DNA from: Conus ventricosus
Lineage: Eukaryota > Mollusca > Gastropoda > Neogastropoda > Conidae
Direction: 5' to 3'
DNA length: 64,000 bases
NCBI GenBank assembly: GCA_018398815.1
Contig: CM031602.1
Location: forward strand, 102,250,671 to 102,314,670
How positions within the stretch are numbered: the stretch's first letter is position 1; the number at the start of each line of letters is the position of its first letter. The notes under the pieces were generated by a model. That model made no database searches and had not been told where the DNA came from. It saw only the letters and a program-made list of their open reading frames with translations. Below, one piece after another: positions 22,441-35,962 of the stretch. The translations under genes and the position numbers were made by a program.

Positions 22441-24402
22441 TGAACAGATGATGCTGCTGTCATCAGAAGCACTTTCGGCTTGATCAGTTTCCTTTTGCCG
22501 GGCTGCCGAAATTTCCAACGGATGCCGGGCCGGCCCATAGATCGTTTCCTTCGAGCACGCAACCTACACAAATCTGATTTGGTGTGTGTTGTGTGTGTGT
22601 GACAGTGTGTATTCGCGTGTTTGCTGTGTTTTTTTCCCCCTTCCTTTTTATCTTGTGTCCTTCGTACAGTCGTCTCCTTCATTGGGCATTTCACTAGTTT
22701 TGTGTCTGCTATTCTTGACTTCTGACAATACAAAACTGTAACTGTTCACTGCGTCATCAATATCTTGACGTGCACGGACTCTGTAAGTTTTTTGTTGATC
22801 ATTAGAGACATATGGTTTGTGTGGTGTCATGCTGACAGTCTGACCTGGATTGAACTTGCGGTTTATCCCGACAGGTTTTCAATTGACTGTCGCTGTTTTC
22901 AACATCACTTTTGGAGTAACTGCATGAGTTCTATGACGAACAATGACGGAATCTTTCGCACGTGTGGATAGGTTAAGTGAGAAGTTTGTTAAGTGTGGTT
23001 TTGTTGTTTGTTTGTTTGTTTTTCTTTCAAGTTTCGTTTGGTGGTTGGTTTGGTTTTGTTTTGTTTTGTTTTGACTTTTTGGTTTTCATGTATGATTTTT
23101 TTGCATCTTACTCTCCTCTGTCGACTTTTCTGATGAGTTCAGATTGAATGAAGGCTGTCACTGACCAGCCTGTTATGTGCTATCCGTTGCGGTAGCCGCT
23201 CGCTATCGCCCTTTCCAGTGACCCAGAATCGCAGTTGAGTGTGTGTGCATGGCAGGAGCCAAGCGCGGTACCTGGCTGAATTTAAGACTTTGTACGGAAA
23301 TTTTTGTTGTTGTCGGTACAAGAGTACCGCAAAAGTCTGTAGGGTCTAGCGGAACCTTCAGACAACTGTCAAAACTATCCTATCAAACTCATTTTCACTC
23401 TGAATTCTGAGAACTCTGTACCAAAATTTTTAACAAATCATTGTGATTCCAGTGATGGCTGAAGTACATGATTGCCTAAAACCCATGACTTGTGCTTCTG
23501 ATTGAATAAGAGAATCAAGGCAGTACTTTCTGCATGGGATCAATCTTCAAGCTCACTACTGGGATTAATTAAGTACACGTGACACGTAGATATCCCTCTT
23601 TTGCACTGCATACCTGCAAGCCCCTGAAAAATTTTTGGATTAACCCAAGTTATGAAAATTCCTGAATATACAAGTACGTCAAAAAAGAAAAATTTTAAAA
23701 CAACACTGGGTTTAAAGACAGACATGGTAGACAACCAACTCAAATGTACAAGTAGGAACACACAGTCTATGAAAAAAATATTTTAAAACTGCAATGTAAA
23801 CAAATGTACAATCAAAAAATGGCTAACACCCCCAGATCTGAGTCAAATTAGTCAGACAGGAAACGTAAAGCTGGAGAAACCCCACTTTCTGTGACGTACA
23901 TTTCATTAAAAAACCCCACATTCTGCTGACATATCTGTTCTTAAAAAAAAAAAAAAAAAAAAACTGATTTTGAAACAGCACTACTTACCAACAGCGCTTT
24001 TATACAATGCTAAATATGATGGAGTGGATATAGATAATGGATGACAATGAAAATTTCAAGTTTGGGATGGGGGACATGGAAAGTGTGTAAATTGCTTTAA
24101 TCCCATTTTTCTTTCCTCTCCCTGGAGTCACCCCATAGCCCTGTGAGGTGGGTTTGGGGTAAAGGGTAAAAACGGGTAATTTTCTGCACTGTTGCTTGAT
24201 ATCCTGTCTTTAAATTTAAAACAATGTTTTCAGGAACTTCCAATATCTACAGGAAAAAAATTTGTGGCATTGACCTGATGGTGGTTCTGGTTCTCAGGAC
24301 ATCGATTTCAGTTTTCCCCTGGACTCACCAGTGTCAGGGAACGCCTAGTGTCACATAGTCTGTAGACACTTTTATTTTTAATTTGACTTTTTTTTTTTAA
24401 AC

Positions 24403-24440
24403 ACCACACACACACACACACACACACACGTGCACACAAC
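24403..24440. repeat. (CA)n microsatellite
   Basis: About 13 uninterrupted CA dinucleotides with a short imperfect continuation. Confidence 0.9.
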
Positions 24441-24815
24441 ACTGATCTTTTCCCTCTCTCCCCCCCTCATGCCACACTTGACAAGCTGCACCCCTTTAAA
24501 CTTGAATTTACTTTTTTTCCCGTTTCTTCTTTTAAATCTGCTGTCTAACTTTGTCCCCACCCTTTTCTTTTGCTTTTGATTGGTAGATTTCTAGTCAACG
24601 TCGGTAACTGGAGTTTTTGTCATGTCTTTTGTTCAGCTTCAATAAAATGGCTCAGGCTGTCAATCAATTTTTTAGAAAAAAAAAAGACATGAATGAATTA
24701 AAATAATTACATTTTTGCAAATCGCATGCATGCATGTTGCATCCCTTTTTCAATTTTTAGTCTAGTTTTAAGCAACAAGAAATTGAAAGTGAAAAGTGAA
24801 GAAGGGCACTTTTTG

Positions 24816-24818
<3 letters not shown>

Positions 24819-24847
<29 letters not shown>
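24819..24847. repeat. A29 run
   Basis: A run of 29 A followed by TAAATAAAC. A possible retroposon tail, but no parent element was identified. Confidence 0.8.
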
Positions 24848-24849
<2 letters not shown>

Positions 24850-25166
24850 AATAAACCCCCAATGCAGCGATCACAACTTCACGGGCGGGTTATTTCGTTC
24901 ACTGATCCAATGTGCAGTTCACTTGTGCAAGAAAGTCTGTATCTGTATAGCAACCACCCCCGCAACTGACACTGTGGTTTATGGTTTTAAAAACTGCTAA
25001 ATGTTCCCAAAGGGTTTAAAGGACTGCGAAAGCTTTTTATGAAAGTTTGATTTACGTAGAGTTGTATGTTCTAAATACAGTTTTAAATTTTCCCGTTTAA
25101 AACACCAGAGTGTTCGAAAAAACTTCGGGGTCCTCTTCAATGAACTTCAGCTTTGCTTGTTCTCAC

Positions 25167-25298
25167 CCATTGACGCTCAACAGAAAGACGAAGAAGATTT
25201 TAAATATTTTTTTTTTCCTTTTGCACTCCAGGCTTCTACCCCTTTGCGCTCAACAGACAAGACTTTAAATACTTTTTTTTTCTCACTTGCACTCGAGA
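25167..25298. repeat. Imperfect 70-bp tandem duplication
   Basis: The segment with CGCTCAACAGA, TTTAAATA, a T run and TTGCACTC occurs twice (25172-25231 and 25248-25295). A 101-codon frame covers both copies but has no recognisable domain. Confidence 0.6.
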
Positions 25299-25771
25299 AG
25301 TTAACAACAACAACAAAAACCGGAGGAAAGACAGATTACATTGGATTTACCTTCCATCTTCTATTTTTTGGGTTGCAATTCTGCCCGGAAGACTTAAAAC
25401 CAGCCCCAAAAGGAACAACAGGCTGGAAATTGACCAAACTAGGGTTCCAGTCTCGTCACTAAAAAGAACAAACTTTCACACGCGGGTGGTCGCGAGTCCG
25501 AAATTTTTTAATTTACCCTTCGTTCTTTTCCTACTTTTTTTTTCGTAACGATCACAATCATAGGTTGATTTTTATGGTACTGTATAAGCTTGACAAAACA
25601 TTGTGCGACCATTGTTGCCAAATTTTTGCTCGGGGGAAAACAGCTGAGTGCATTCTTTTTTTTAAAACATGCGCGCTAGTTTAAAGTTCCTACTCTTTTT
25701 GGTGCCTGGTTTTTAAATTTTTAAATTTGCGCGCGGTGACCTACTCGTTTTTGAGTGAACCATTTTTTTAG

Positions 25772-25871
25772 GAAGAAAAAGAAGAAAAAGAAGAGAGAAA
25801 AGGAGGGGAGAGAGAAGAGAGAGAGGAGGGGAGAGAGAGGGGAGAGAGAGAGAAGAGAGAGAGGGGGGGGG
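25772..25871. repeat. (GA)n-rich low-complexity tract
   Basis: Purine-only sequence of GA, GAGAA and G runs, about 100 bp. Confidence 0.85.
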
Positions 25872-26156
25872 GTGGTAACCCAGCCAAGAAAGCCCCGTTA
25901 AAAGAAAACAAGATGCAAAGCATATAGACATTTTCCCAGTTTATTTAAAATAGGCGTGAGATTTCCCAAAAGGGGGAAAAACCATTTTGGGCCATTATAG
26001 CCGTAAGAAGGGCTATTCTGTAAACATCGGAAATCATCGTGACCATAATGAACAAATGTAAGATCTTGAAACAGAGAAATGAAGATTTAAAGAAAATTTC
26101 ATGTTTCCAGAATCTTCATGTTTTCCAAAAACCCCCATGTTTTCTTTTTTTTTGGG

Positions 26157-26220
26157 CCCCCCCCCCCCCCCCCCCCCTTCTATTCTATTTCTCCCCCCCC
26201 CCCCCCCCTTTTTCCCTCCT
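26157..26220. repeat. C-rich homopolymer tract
   Basis: C runs of about 21 and 16 separated by a short T-rich segment. Exact length is doubtful because of sequence quality. Confidence 0.7.
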
Positions 26221-26274
26221 CCCCTTTTTCTCATCTACTCATTCCTTTTTACCCTTTCTCTCTCTCTGTGAAGT

Positions 26275-26400
26275 TGTGTGTGTGTGTGTGTGTGTGGTGT
26301 GCATGATGCGTGGTGGTTTGTGTGTGGGGGGTGCGCGCATGGGGCATTGTGTGTGTGCTGATGCCTGCATGTGTGTGTGTGTGTGTTGTGTGTGTGGTGT

Positions 26401-26433
<33 letters not shown>
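26275..26433. repeat. (GT)n microsatellite
   Basis: Interrupted TG dinucleotides over about 160 bp. Long frames across it are artefacts. Confidence 0.9.
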
Positions 26434-26764
26434 TGGGGCCCTATGAGTGAATTTTCCTGCATGCAGCAGTATAGATGACTAAGGTCCCTGATTTTACTGA
26501 ATAGGAATTCACCATGAATAATATGTCGTTTACTTGATTGAAGCGTTATCATTGAAACTTGACTTGACAAAACTGATTCCCAGCAAATAAAAAAAAAACA
26601 TTGAAAAAACTTTAAAAAAGGCTGTTGCTTTTTTTTTGTATAATGTTTATATTTTATAAATATTATATACTCCCCTTCTACACACACACACTTTTCAGCT
26701 GTTTTCCCCAATCCATTCTGCGTGTTGCAGTTCCTTGGGGTTTTATTTTTTTTGTTTTGTTTTG

Positions 26765-26855
26765 CTCTCTCTCTCTCCTCGTGTGTTGGTTGTGTGGGTT
26801 TTGTGTGTGTGTGTTGTGTGTGTGTGTGTGTGTGGGGGGGTTGTGGCGTGGGGTT
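26765..26855. repeat. (TC)n/(GT)n microsatellite
   Basis: A short CT tract followed by TG dinucleotides and a G run. Confidence 0.85.
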
Positions 26856-26937
26856 GTGTGCGGTGGAGGAGTTCCAGTCAAAAATTTAAAATTTTTAAAA
26901 AGGGACATTATTTGAAGCGTGTGCTTGTAAATGTTGT

Positions 26938-26939
26938 GC

Positions 26940-26984
<45 letters not shown>
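26938..26984. repeat. (GT)n microsatellite
   Basis: About 23 perfect TG dinucleotides. Confidence 0.95.
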
Positions 26985-26985
<1 letters not shown>

Positions 26986-28712
26986 TAAAAAAATGAGCGA
27001 CAGCCCCACGACTGACTTCGATTAGGATTTGCACTATTACTAAACTTTTTGGGGATTGTGCTTCCTTTATCTTCATGATTTAAAATTGACATAATTTAAA
27101 ACCCAGCATGGGAAAAGTGATTTTTTGGGGGGGTCGGGGGCAAACTTTATCTACTGTAGGGGTCTGGTAAAAAAAAAAAACAATAATGCACAATTTCCGT
27201 TACGTCTCCATGGTGCTTGGACAAAATGAGGTGCGAGTTGGTAAGAGCAATGAAAGAAAGGCATTGACAATGGTTGTATTTTCCCCTAAAAACCCCTGGA
27301 GTCCCCTACTGTATTTTAAACAATGCCCAGGCATGAACACATTTAAAACAGTGAGTGGCATTATGTGGGGTTTTTTTTGTTAACCTGCCAAAGAGGCGCC
27401 ACACCCCATCTTCAGGGGATAGATATATAAATCTTCCCATCTAATTCCAATCTACGGCACTCCCAAATGCTGACAAAAAAAAGGCATTCGGCCTCCATTC
27501 CATTTCTGACTTTGTCAGCATCAGTACATGTGGGGCTCTATTTTGAACACCATCTATTTTTTGGTTTGCATTTTACATGAATTCATTATTCAACTGCAAA
27601 AAATGTCAAGTTAAAAAATGCCATCCACAACCTGCCACATTAGCAACAAAGAAAACAAATTCTTTTGTTTTTTCTTCATAAAACAAACCAAAAAATTCTG
27701 ACCCAATTAAACATTCAAAACCCGTCTACAACAAGGGAGAACTCCTCATTTAGAATTTCTATCAAAGAATCACCTGTGTTTGCAGATGATTATTATGTGT
27801 ATGTACATTTGGTATGTGACTGAGCTGTAAAGGGGTTGTACATGGGAAGACAGAACATTGGGTGAGAGATATAAGCCCCCCGGGAAAAACGCGGGCGAAA
27901 AAGAAATAAAACGAGTATTTTGGTGAATGTTGAGAGAATAAATGAACGATGAATTTTTTTTAAGAGTGGATAACAACATTCTACACTTTCCCTGCCAACT
28001 ACAAAAAACCAAAAAAAGACACCAATTTTCTTTTGGTTTTAATAACAGAAATGTTTGCTAAAACAACAAAAAAAATTTAAATTTTTAATAATTCAAAGGG
28101 AGACAAATGTTGGGTTCAAATTCATTTTTGCCCCGTGATCTAAAAAAAAACCGCAACTGATAATAAATTTTTCATATACACATTTCATTTTGCGATGATG
28201 TTTCAATTCTCATGTTTGTTTACACACACATACACAATCGTGAGTATATGCATGTGCAGGTGGCACCGCACAACATTGCCAGGGTTTTCCCTAAAAGAAA
28301 TGCCCCCTAACGAAAAGGCCATTGTGAAAGATACTCTCTTTCTTCTCTTTTTCTCCCCAAACTACTCTTTTCAACAGTGCCCAAATTCTTTCTTGCATTT
28401 GTAAAAATAAACACAAAACTATGCCTAAAGAAACCAAAGCAGAAAGGCAGAAATTTGGTAAAAGTAGGGTGGGGGAAGGGGGGAGGGGGGGAGTTCATCC
28501 CCCCAATGTTTGAAAACCAAGGGAGGGGGGACCACGCACAGCCCCCCTTTCCCCACAGTTCACACTGTATATTGTGAAACCATCTTTTGGTTTTTCTAGG
28601 GGTACTTTTTTTTTTAAAACACAGTTTTCTTTTTCAGCTGGACCAATAAAAAGAAAAAACATTGGGGCATTTTCCGCTGAGGCAGTAGATTTTAATGCCG
28701 ATTGAACAGGGA

Positions 28713-28782
28713 AACAGAACCCGCCACCCACACACACACCACCACACACCACACACACACACACAACCACACAACACACACT
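28713..28782. repeat. (CA)n microsatellite
   Basis: Interrupted CA dinucleotides over about 70 bp. Confidence 0.85.
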
Positions 28783-29139
28783 ATGAGGACATAATCAGAC
28801 CTGTCAATTCATCCATGTAACACTGGTACAGTGACGGCATACAATGGAGACAAATGAGCAACAGACTTCACAAAACCCCCTGAATTATGTTAAGCTTTTT
28901 CGTGCCAATTCAACCTCGTAATAAAAAATGAAAGTTTGATTTTTTTCCAACAAAATAAGTGCAGTAGGCCTTAAAAAGATTCATGACAAAGAACAATCAT
29001 ATCTTCCTTTACCTATCTTCAGTTGTATGGCACTAAAGGGGTGCAATCTTTACAAATCAAAATAACCGATGCCAAAAATTTCCATTACAAAAACTTTCAG
29101 TGCTTCCTTTTATATAATGACTATATTATGTGCGGTTGG

Positions 29140-29141
29140 TG

Positions 29142-29171
<30 letters not shown>
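29140..29171. repeat. (GT)n microsatellite
   Basis: About 14 TG dinucleotides, followed by a long G-rich low-complexity stretch to about 29450. Confidence 0.85.
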
Positions 29172-29174
<3 letters not shown>

Positions 29175-30780
29175 TCCCAAAAATGAAAAGAAATTCAGAA
29201 AAGGGCAGTTAGGAAGGGAGGGGCGGGGGCAATGGGTGGGGGGGGGGGATAAAAACCCTACGACAGAGGGGGGGAAGAGAAGGGAAGCAAAAGGGGGGAC
29301 GGCGGGAAAGGGGGGAATCAGGATGGAAAAATGGAGCGTGGACTGACAGGAAAGGTGTTAAAACTGTCAAAAACCTAACTTGAAAAAATGAAGAGATGCT
29401 GGAGGTGGTGGGGGAGGAGGTAGTTGGAGGGGGGAAGGGGGGAACCAGGGTCGGCATCTCATTTTCCAGTTAACCCCACATATGTAAACTGAGAGTTGTA
29501 TCCCCAGATTACAGTTATACTGTAGGAACTGGGCTACTACTCACAATACAAACCCATTTATGCAGGGGGTTGGAAAATTTCACTATGAGTAAACCCCACC
29601 ACTGTGTTGCAAGGTGATCAGGAAGGGGCTGACAGCATGTAGTGTGACTCCGATGTCACACCAAAAAAGGTGTTAAAAGGGCTGGACAGTCCATTATGTA
29701 AAACAATCCCCCAGCACTATGTCACAATCCACTCCACATGCATCTCACTGCAAACATCATAGAACCCGTTTCCCCTAAAGAGATATGATCCTATGTTCAG
29801 ACAGGGGACCTAGAAAAAGGAAAAAAAACCCAAAAAAATTTCCCGGGGCGGTCCAGCATTTGGGAAATTTCACAAAAAACAATTTTAGTGAAATAACCCA
29901 CTGCGTGAGTTTGACTGGTGATGAAAACCCCCAAACCCTTTTATTCTTACATTCAGGGTTTTTGTCCATGCAAAAGGCCACCGGGGTTTTCTTTAACCCT
30001 TTTCCCGGGGACTCTTTGAAAACAAACCGATGTGCGGGGGCACCCAAGATCCGCCATTTGTGAGGGTTTTCCCATGCTTATCCCCCATTCAGACAGGGTA
30101 GTTCAACAACTTTTCCTCAACCCAAAGGCACGGGTCATGTGCGACCCATTAATATACATAGGTCCTGGGTTAATGCGTTTTTAAAAGTGATAATCGTTGT
30201 CCCCCCACATGAAATTTATGACCCAAAACATACAAAGATCATTAAGGGGGTCCCAAGATTTTTGAACATAAACCATCCATTCATACGATATAATGTTTTT
30301 TTTGAGTACTGGGGCTGAAAAACCCCGGAAGCACGGGAAAGATTAATCTTTTTTTCTCTCTCTTCTCTTCCCCCTCAAACAACCACCACACACAACAACA
30401 CCCCCACACACACCTCTCTCTCTCTCTCTCTTTTCTCTGCGATTCAAACTTGCAAAATTTCCCTTGCACTTAAAAAAGAATAGGGGTTTTAAAAGGGAAA
30501 AGTCTAATGTTTAAAGTTTCCTCTTTACGCATGTCAATTTGGGGTGCACACTTCCAAAAATGCTTCACCCACAATGATTGTTTAAGTAGGGTTTACGTAC
30601 TATGTGTTCTTAATGTTTTATTCCCCTTCAGTATGCGATTGTAAAAGATTTCTTCCCACCAGCTGACCTAAGACTATGTTTAACATCGCGATTCCCGGTG
30701 GGAGGCTTTTGGGTTTGATTCCCTTTAGAGCCATTTTATTTTTAAGATTTTTTTTCCCTTATTGGCTCCTGCAAAAGTTA

Positions 30781-30861
30781 GGTAAGATAAGATATGTTGT
30801 TATAGCCCCGCCACCCCAAAGGGGCCCCATCAGGGCTGTCACCCGTTAAAAACAAATCCTC

Positions 30862-30899
<38 letters not shown>

Positions 30900-31700
30900 A
30901 CAAATCATTAAATGACACCGTTGGGGAAAAGCACCAGAAATTGCATTAAAAATCTTTCTTCCGTAAAATCTTAAAAAGATGAAAAAACGTTAAATTCCCC
31001 CAAAAATCAAAGGGTCACTCGGGGGGCTCCCCGAACAGGATCTTCATGGACTCCGCTGTAAAATGTTTGTGTTACATCGTGCAAATCCCCAAACTCTAAA
31101 AAAAAAAAATGTTTTATTGTGAGTGTGCTGAATGGAAAACACCAGGAGCTTCTTTATCTTTAAAAAGGGAAAAAGGGGAAAAACGAAAGGCCGGTGTGCA
31201 GCCGGCACAGAACCGTTTTCCTCTTTAGACTCCCGACTAGAGGGAGGAAGTCCTTAAAGGGTTTTGGGCGGACTGAAGAGTTTTTTTTTGTCTTTTTGTT
31301 CCAATTCCCCCTGCCGAGGTCTCTCAATAATGTTAAATTTTGGGGTTTTACATCTGAAGGGGTATAAGGTTGGAAGTTTTCTCTTTTGGCGTTTTTGGCA
31401 AACATCAACCCTTTCGTTCCCGCCTGCCAAAAGACCCGGGAACCCCCAAACAAAGTATTTTTAACCCTCCCCTTGCAACCGTAGTCCGTTTGGAACGGAC
31501 CAGGGCTCTGTAGAGGGGCAACAAAGTTTTTTTTATCAGCGCCCCGTCAGGTGACTACGACCCGCAGAATTTCCGTGCTTTTGGCAAGCAGTTTTTAAGT
31601 TTTTTAAAATGGCTAGAAAGTTAATTTTTTTGGGCAAAAAAGACTCCCAGAAATTTGGCCCCTTTAACAGCTGGAATGGGAGTTTCCCTACTTGAAGTTT
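30781..31700 (-). mobile_element. Jockey-type LINE copy 2, 3' part
   Basis: Begins with the family's 3' tail (GTAAGATAAGATA, then the GGGCTGTCA block and a 28-A run at 30866-30893). It aligns with copies 1 and 3 through the 3' UTR, RNase H and the end of RT, up to about 31700, where similarity stops. The same element appears to continue at about 35715, so about 4 kb of foreign sequence splits it. Poor sequence prevents reading the frames. Confidence 0.7.
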
Positions 31701-34700
31701 GGGTCTGGAATAACCTTGGTTGCGGGAGTGAAACCCCCCCCCCTGGGGGAATTTTTGGGCTTAATTTTTTGAAAGTTATGATATTGGAAGAAAATTTGAC
31801 TGTTTTCCCTTTTGGTAAAACAGGTTATTTTGGCATGAGAGTGCTTAAATGATTTTTCCTCTTTGGCCCTTGATTTAGATTGTGGGGGGAGGGGTGTTCC
31901 CCTATTTTGTCACACATAATTGGTTATATCTCTGGTTTTCATGAAATGGCATCTTAAACAATTTTTCTGATAATTTCACATATTCTGCTGGCATTTTACA
32001 AAAAAAAATACAGTGATGGGTTTGTGCATGGGGGAAACCGAATCGCAGCAGCTAAATCTGTCGTACCCCTCAAACCCCACTTGGCGTTTGTTCCAGCGCA
32101 GTCGACCTTTTTCCCCGTTTTTGCTGGTTTGGTTTCCACAAGTGTGTTTTACAAAAAAAGTTTTTGTTTACTTGGGCCAATCTTTTTGGAAAAGGAATTC
32201 TTGAAAAGTAAGTACTGTAAAATACGTTGCTTGACGGTGTCTCTCACTGGTCACAACCCCATTTACGAAGGGCGATGTGATTTCTTTTCTTGTCGCTACA
32301 TTAAAAGTTACTTTTTAAAGAAAAAAACAGCAAAAAAGTCTGCAAGCATGTCACTGCTGCTTTAGCCTACTTTATCTCTGTCTGCCATGATGTAGCATTC
32401 CCCTTTGGGAAACCCCCCTACCCCTCTCCACCTCTCTCTCCTCTTCTTTTCCCCTCTTCTCTGGTAAAGCTCCTGCCACCCAGTTCTACCACCTCCGCCC
32501 TCCCCCTCCCCTTTGCCGCGAGTTGTTTTTTTCGGCCAATCCGTGCTGGCGTCCTTTAAAAAAAAACCGTGCTTGAGTTCGTTGCTAGTTTTGTTCTGCG
32601 TTCTTTCCCCCTAAATTTTTCAAAAATGTATGAATTTGGGGAAACCCCTTGCCCCATTATGTTCCATTTGTTTTTTAAAGTCTTTTTTCAGGTCTTGGGA
32701 ATGGGAGGTGTGCAGTCTCTGACTACACTGTAATAAAAAATGCATCATCTTCTCCCTGAGAACCCTCCCGTGTGAAGCGATTTGCACCATGGTGTGAACA
32801 ACCAGTGACTTTTTAAAGCACACCCCAAAAACCCGAAAATTTAAAAGAGGGGAAAATGTATAATTCATTTCAAAAAAAAACAGAAAAAAGAAACTAAAAA
32901 CCCCCCAAAATGAAGAAAGTAAACAAATTATCCGAAATCTTCCCCTTGAGAGTGCTTCAAAGTGCATGTCATAGACTAATCGATTTGGATTGTATTCCGA
33001 AGACATGGACTTTACCGCCATGGTTACCAGAAGCTGTTATGCAGGTTTACCAAGTGAAATTTTCCAGGAAAAAGGAAAAAATGAGAAGAGGTGAAAAGTT
33101 GAGGGCCATTAAAAACCCAAAAAGGATGCTGTTGCTACATCACCCCTTGCTTTCCCAAAACCCCGATGCTTTTTTGCAACAAAAAATTCAAGAAGAAAGG
33201 GTTCAAAAGGAGTTGCTGTTTTGTAAACTTGTAAAATGTGTCACCAAGACGGAGAACAGTCTAAGGATGCAGCAAAAAATAAGCAAGTGACATTTTCACT
33301 ATTTTCAAAATGTACTGGGGCATGAAACTCCTATAGGGGTTCAGGAAAAATATGTAAGATTAAGGCAGGCATGCTGAAAAAACCCCCAAAGGGCCGTATT
33401 GCTGAGCAGCAACACCATGAGGGGGCATTTTTGGACATATGTGACTACATTGAAATGCCTGTCAGGTGCACAGGTGGGGAGAATACCTGCTGAGAGGGGA
33501 AGTACTTGGTACATGCAACAACATTCCCCGATTCTACAACCCCAAAATACAAACTTAAAAACTGAAAGAAAAAATAAGAAACGTTTTTGGGTTCAGAAAA
33601 AAATTTTGGGTCCAAACCAGCAGTGAATTGTTTATTGTGACGAACTTCCAAGGTAGCAGTTAAAACAGCGTTTTTTGTCAGCGCTTCAGAAAAAGGCGAC
33701 TGAGGAGTTGCTATGTCCTTTTCGGCACATATGGATGCTTTTAGACTGCACCCGAATGCCAGGCCTCCATCTGGAGTACCCTTAGTCTGTGCGTCAATCC
33801 CCGTATTTTCCCCAGACTTTCTCCAAAATCGTTATTGGAAAAAGGTAGTATGTGGAGCAAAAAAAACACCAGATTGGGTCCCCCATTGGCCCGGCTATGT
33901 ATCTTTGCAGGGGGAAATGGAAAATGCCCAAAATCTACTTGAAGTCTATCAGAATGTTATGGTAGCTCTGAAATTCAAACTCTTTAATCGTTTTTGGACG
34001 TTGTGGATAAAAAATTGTCACTTAGACTGTATGGCCAACCTGTACATCAGTGTGCTAGTCTTCTTTTGCCCTTTAACGGTGAGTTTGGGGGGAACAAGGG
34101 GATTATTTCCGCTGGGGAAAATTTGACCCCAACGAAAAAAACCCCCTTTAGGGGTGACACCACCCACTCCCCTATGGCAAGTTTTTCAAGAGGACAGGAG
34201 ACACAGTGCATGAACAGTTCCTTTCAACAGAATACCCCCCCCCCTCAAAACCGCATGCCCGTGCAGTATGAACCAAGAAACGTAACCCTGCTTTGCAAAG
34301 AAAAGGGAAACCAAATTGAATGTTGTCGACACTTTCTCAAAACCCGAGGCTGTGTACAAAGCTAAACTTGCTGACTTTTTTGGATTTTCTCCCAAATTTT
34401 GGGGGCCCAAAGACGGAAAACAATGGTGCCCGGGTGGGGAGGGTGGGGGTCCTCACAGGAGAAGAAGGGTAGAAAAAATGAATTTCCGTTGACACTGCCA
34501 CCCCTCCTCACGGAAAATTCCCAGTCCCGCATGTCCTCAAAGTGTCACAGGCGCAACAAAACAAGGGGGCAAGATATAACATTGGTTACATTTTACTTTG
34601 CAGTAGCGAGGAAAGCTACAATTGGTGTGGGAAAACAATCCTTCCAAAACTCTTTGTCAGATGGGGGCTTCCCCAAAAACTGCTCTTTTTTTGGCGTGTT

Positions 34701-35690
34701 GGCAAACTGATGAGGGGATGGGCTTGCTGAAATGTTCAGTCTGCTCTGTGCAAATGGGTCAAATTTAGCAGTGTTTGCGGCAAGACTACAATCTGGGTTC
34801 ATGCTTTTTAGGGTTGACAGCCAACAGTTTGTCCGAAAAAGGAAATCATGTTTGAAAAAATTCCAAAAAGATCCTGTTTCTGCAACCGTTTGCACGCTTG
34901 GGGAGTCCTCTTTGGGGAAAGATGCCCCTGGGGATGTTTAACGTTTGTCGCTGCCTCTATGGTGCCCCAATACACAAGTTGAAAACTGGGTATGACCTGT
35001 GCTTTGGGAAAAATTCCAGATGGGGGAGGTCAGGGCCCCTCTCAGGCTGTGATGGGAGGATAGTCTCCTTCCCCCATGCAAAAATTCCCTCGGCTTCTAT
35101 GAAGCAAACTACCGACCCTTCTGGAAAAAGGACACTTCAGAATCCTGACATTACAAGGGCCCCGAGGGGGAAGGATGGGATCAGCAAATCTGGGCTTCGA
35201 ACCGTGGAGAGGAGAAAACCTTTCCCAAGGGGACTGGTGGCATTTTGTGAAAAAAATCCAACCAAAACGAGAAGCACCACCTCGCTTGGGGAACTGGCAT
35301 GCTGCTTCACGAGGCTTGACATCAGCAATGAAAGGGCGAGAGGTTTTTATTGACTCAGAAAACATGTCATAACCCTTGACAAATTGTTTTTTGTTCGTAC
35401 TGTGTTTTATTACATTTTTGACTTTTTTTGTAAATAACAGTTCCCATACCTTTTAGGTTTAAAATGTACAGAGCAGATAGCCCTTTTCAAAATTTTTGTT
35501 TGTCCAAATTTAAAATAAATATTTTTGAAGAAATTTGATTTAAAACTTTTGAAACCCCCCCCCCGAATAACGCATCGGAGGGTTACTATAGTTTAAGCTC
35601 AAAATTTCCTTAAAAAACCCGGTTCAGCGGGGTCTATGCCCAAAAAATTTTAAAAAGAACAAAGTATCGAAAAATTCACCCAAAATCCCC
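31700..35690. other. About 4 kb of unidentified sequence splitting Jockey copy 2
   Basis: Copies 1 and 3 of the Jockey family have no counterpart of this segment. It contains plus-strand frames of 60-151 codons (32024-32365, 32910-33290, 33713-34126, 34898-35353), some in a plausible series. They have no motif I can name, though they could be pieces of a DNA-transposon or other protein. Low quality at both edges (C and G runs at 31733-31745 and 35689-35712) hides any terminal repeats or duplication. Confidence 0.4.
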
Positions 35691-35694
35691 CCCC

Positions 35695-35712
35695 GGGGGG
35701 GGGGGGGGGGGG
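35695..35712. repeat. C-then-G homopolymer run
   Basis: A G run directly after a C run at the right edge of the 4-kb interposed segment. It may be an assembly artefact. Confidence 0.5.
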
Positions 35713-35714
35713 TC

Positions 35715-35962
35715 TAAAGGACAGGCCAAGGTCTAAAAAAAAAGACGGAAAATTTGGAAGTGAATACATGCGTCTTTGGGAGAAAAAGGGAAACCCTTTT
35801 TTCTGCCCCGAGGATTTTACTAGCAAGTGGAGCCCGCGTGGACACCGGGTACAGGTTCCAGTGCGTAGACAGCAAAATCTCCCCAAAAATGAGCAGTTGA
35901 ACCCCCGGAACGATTGAAAATGTTGTTGATTTTAAAATAAAAAAGGGCAGGAGACCGTATGC
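35715..35962 (-). mobile_element. Jockey-type LINE copy 2, middle part
   Basis: Aligns with 45465-45730 of Jockey copy 3 (shared words GGAAGTGAATA, GGAGCC, GTAGACAG and AGGGCAGGAGA). The alignment ends at about 35962 and resumes at about 36546. Confidence 0.6.

Larger units (their letters stand above)
22441..25160. other. Non-coding, microsatellite-bearing stretch
   Basis: No gene recognised. It holds a TG-rich tract (22577-22610), a TTTG/TTTTG tract (about 22999-23073), A runs at 23943-23963 and 24819-24847, and a CA tract at 24403-24430. The two A runs could be tails of retroposed sequences, but no body was identified. Confidence 0.5.
26985..30780. other. No recognised gene; low-quality and simple-repeat sequence
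   Basis: No coding motif seen on either strand. It contains CA (28713-28782), TG (29140-29171), G/A-rich (29210-29450) and TC (30354-30432) tracts. The 29460-29760 stretch is cleaner and could be ordinary intergenic or intronic DNA. Confidence 0.45.

Noticed and set aside
26039..27092. Long frames on both strands rich in Cys/Val or His/Thr
   Set aside because: They are translations of GT/CA microsatellites and C runs.
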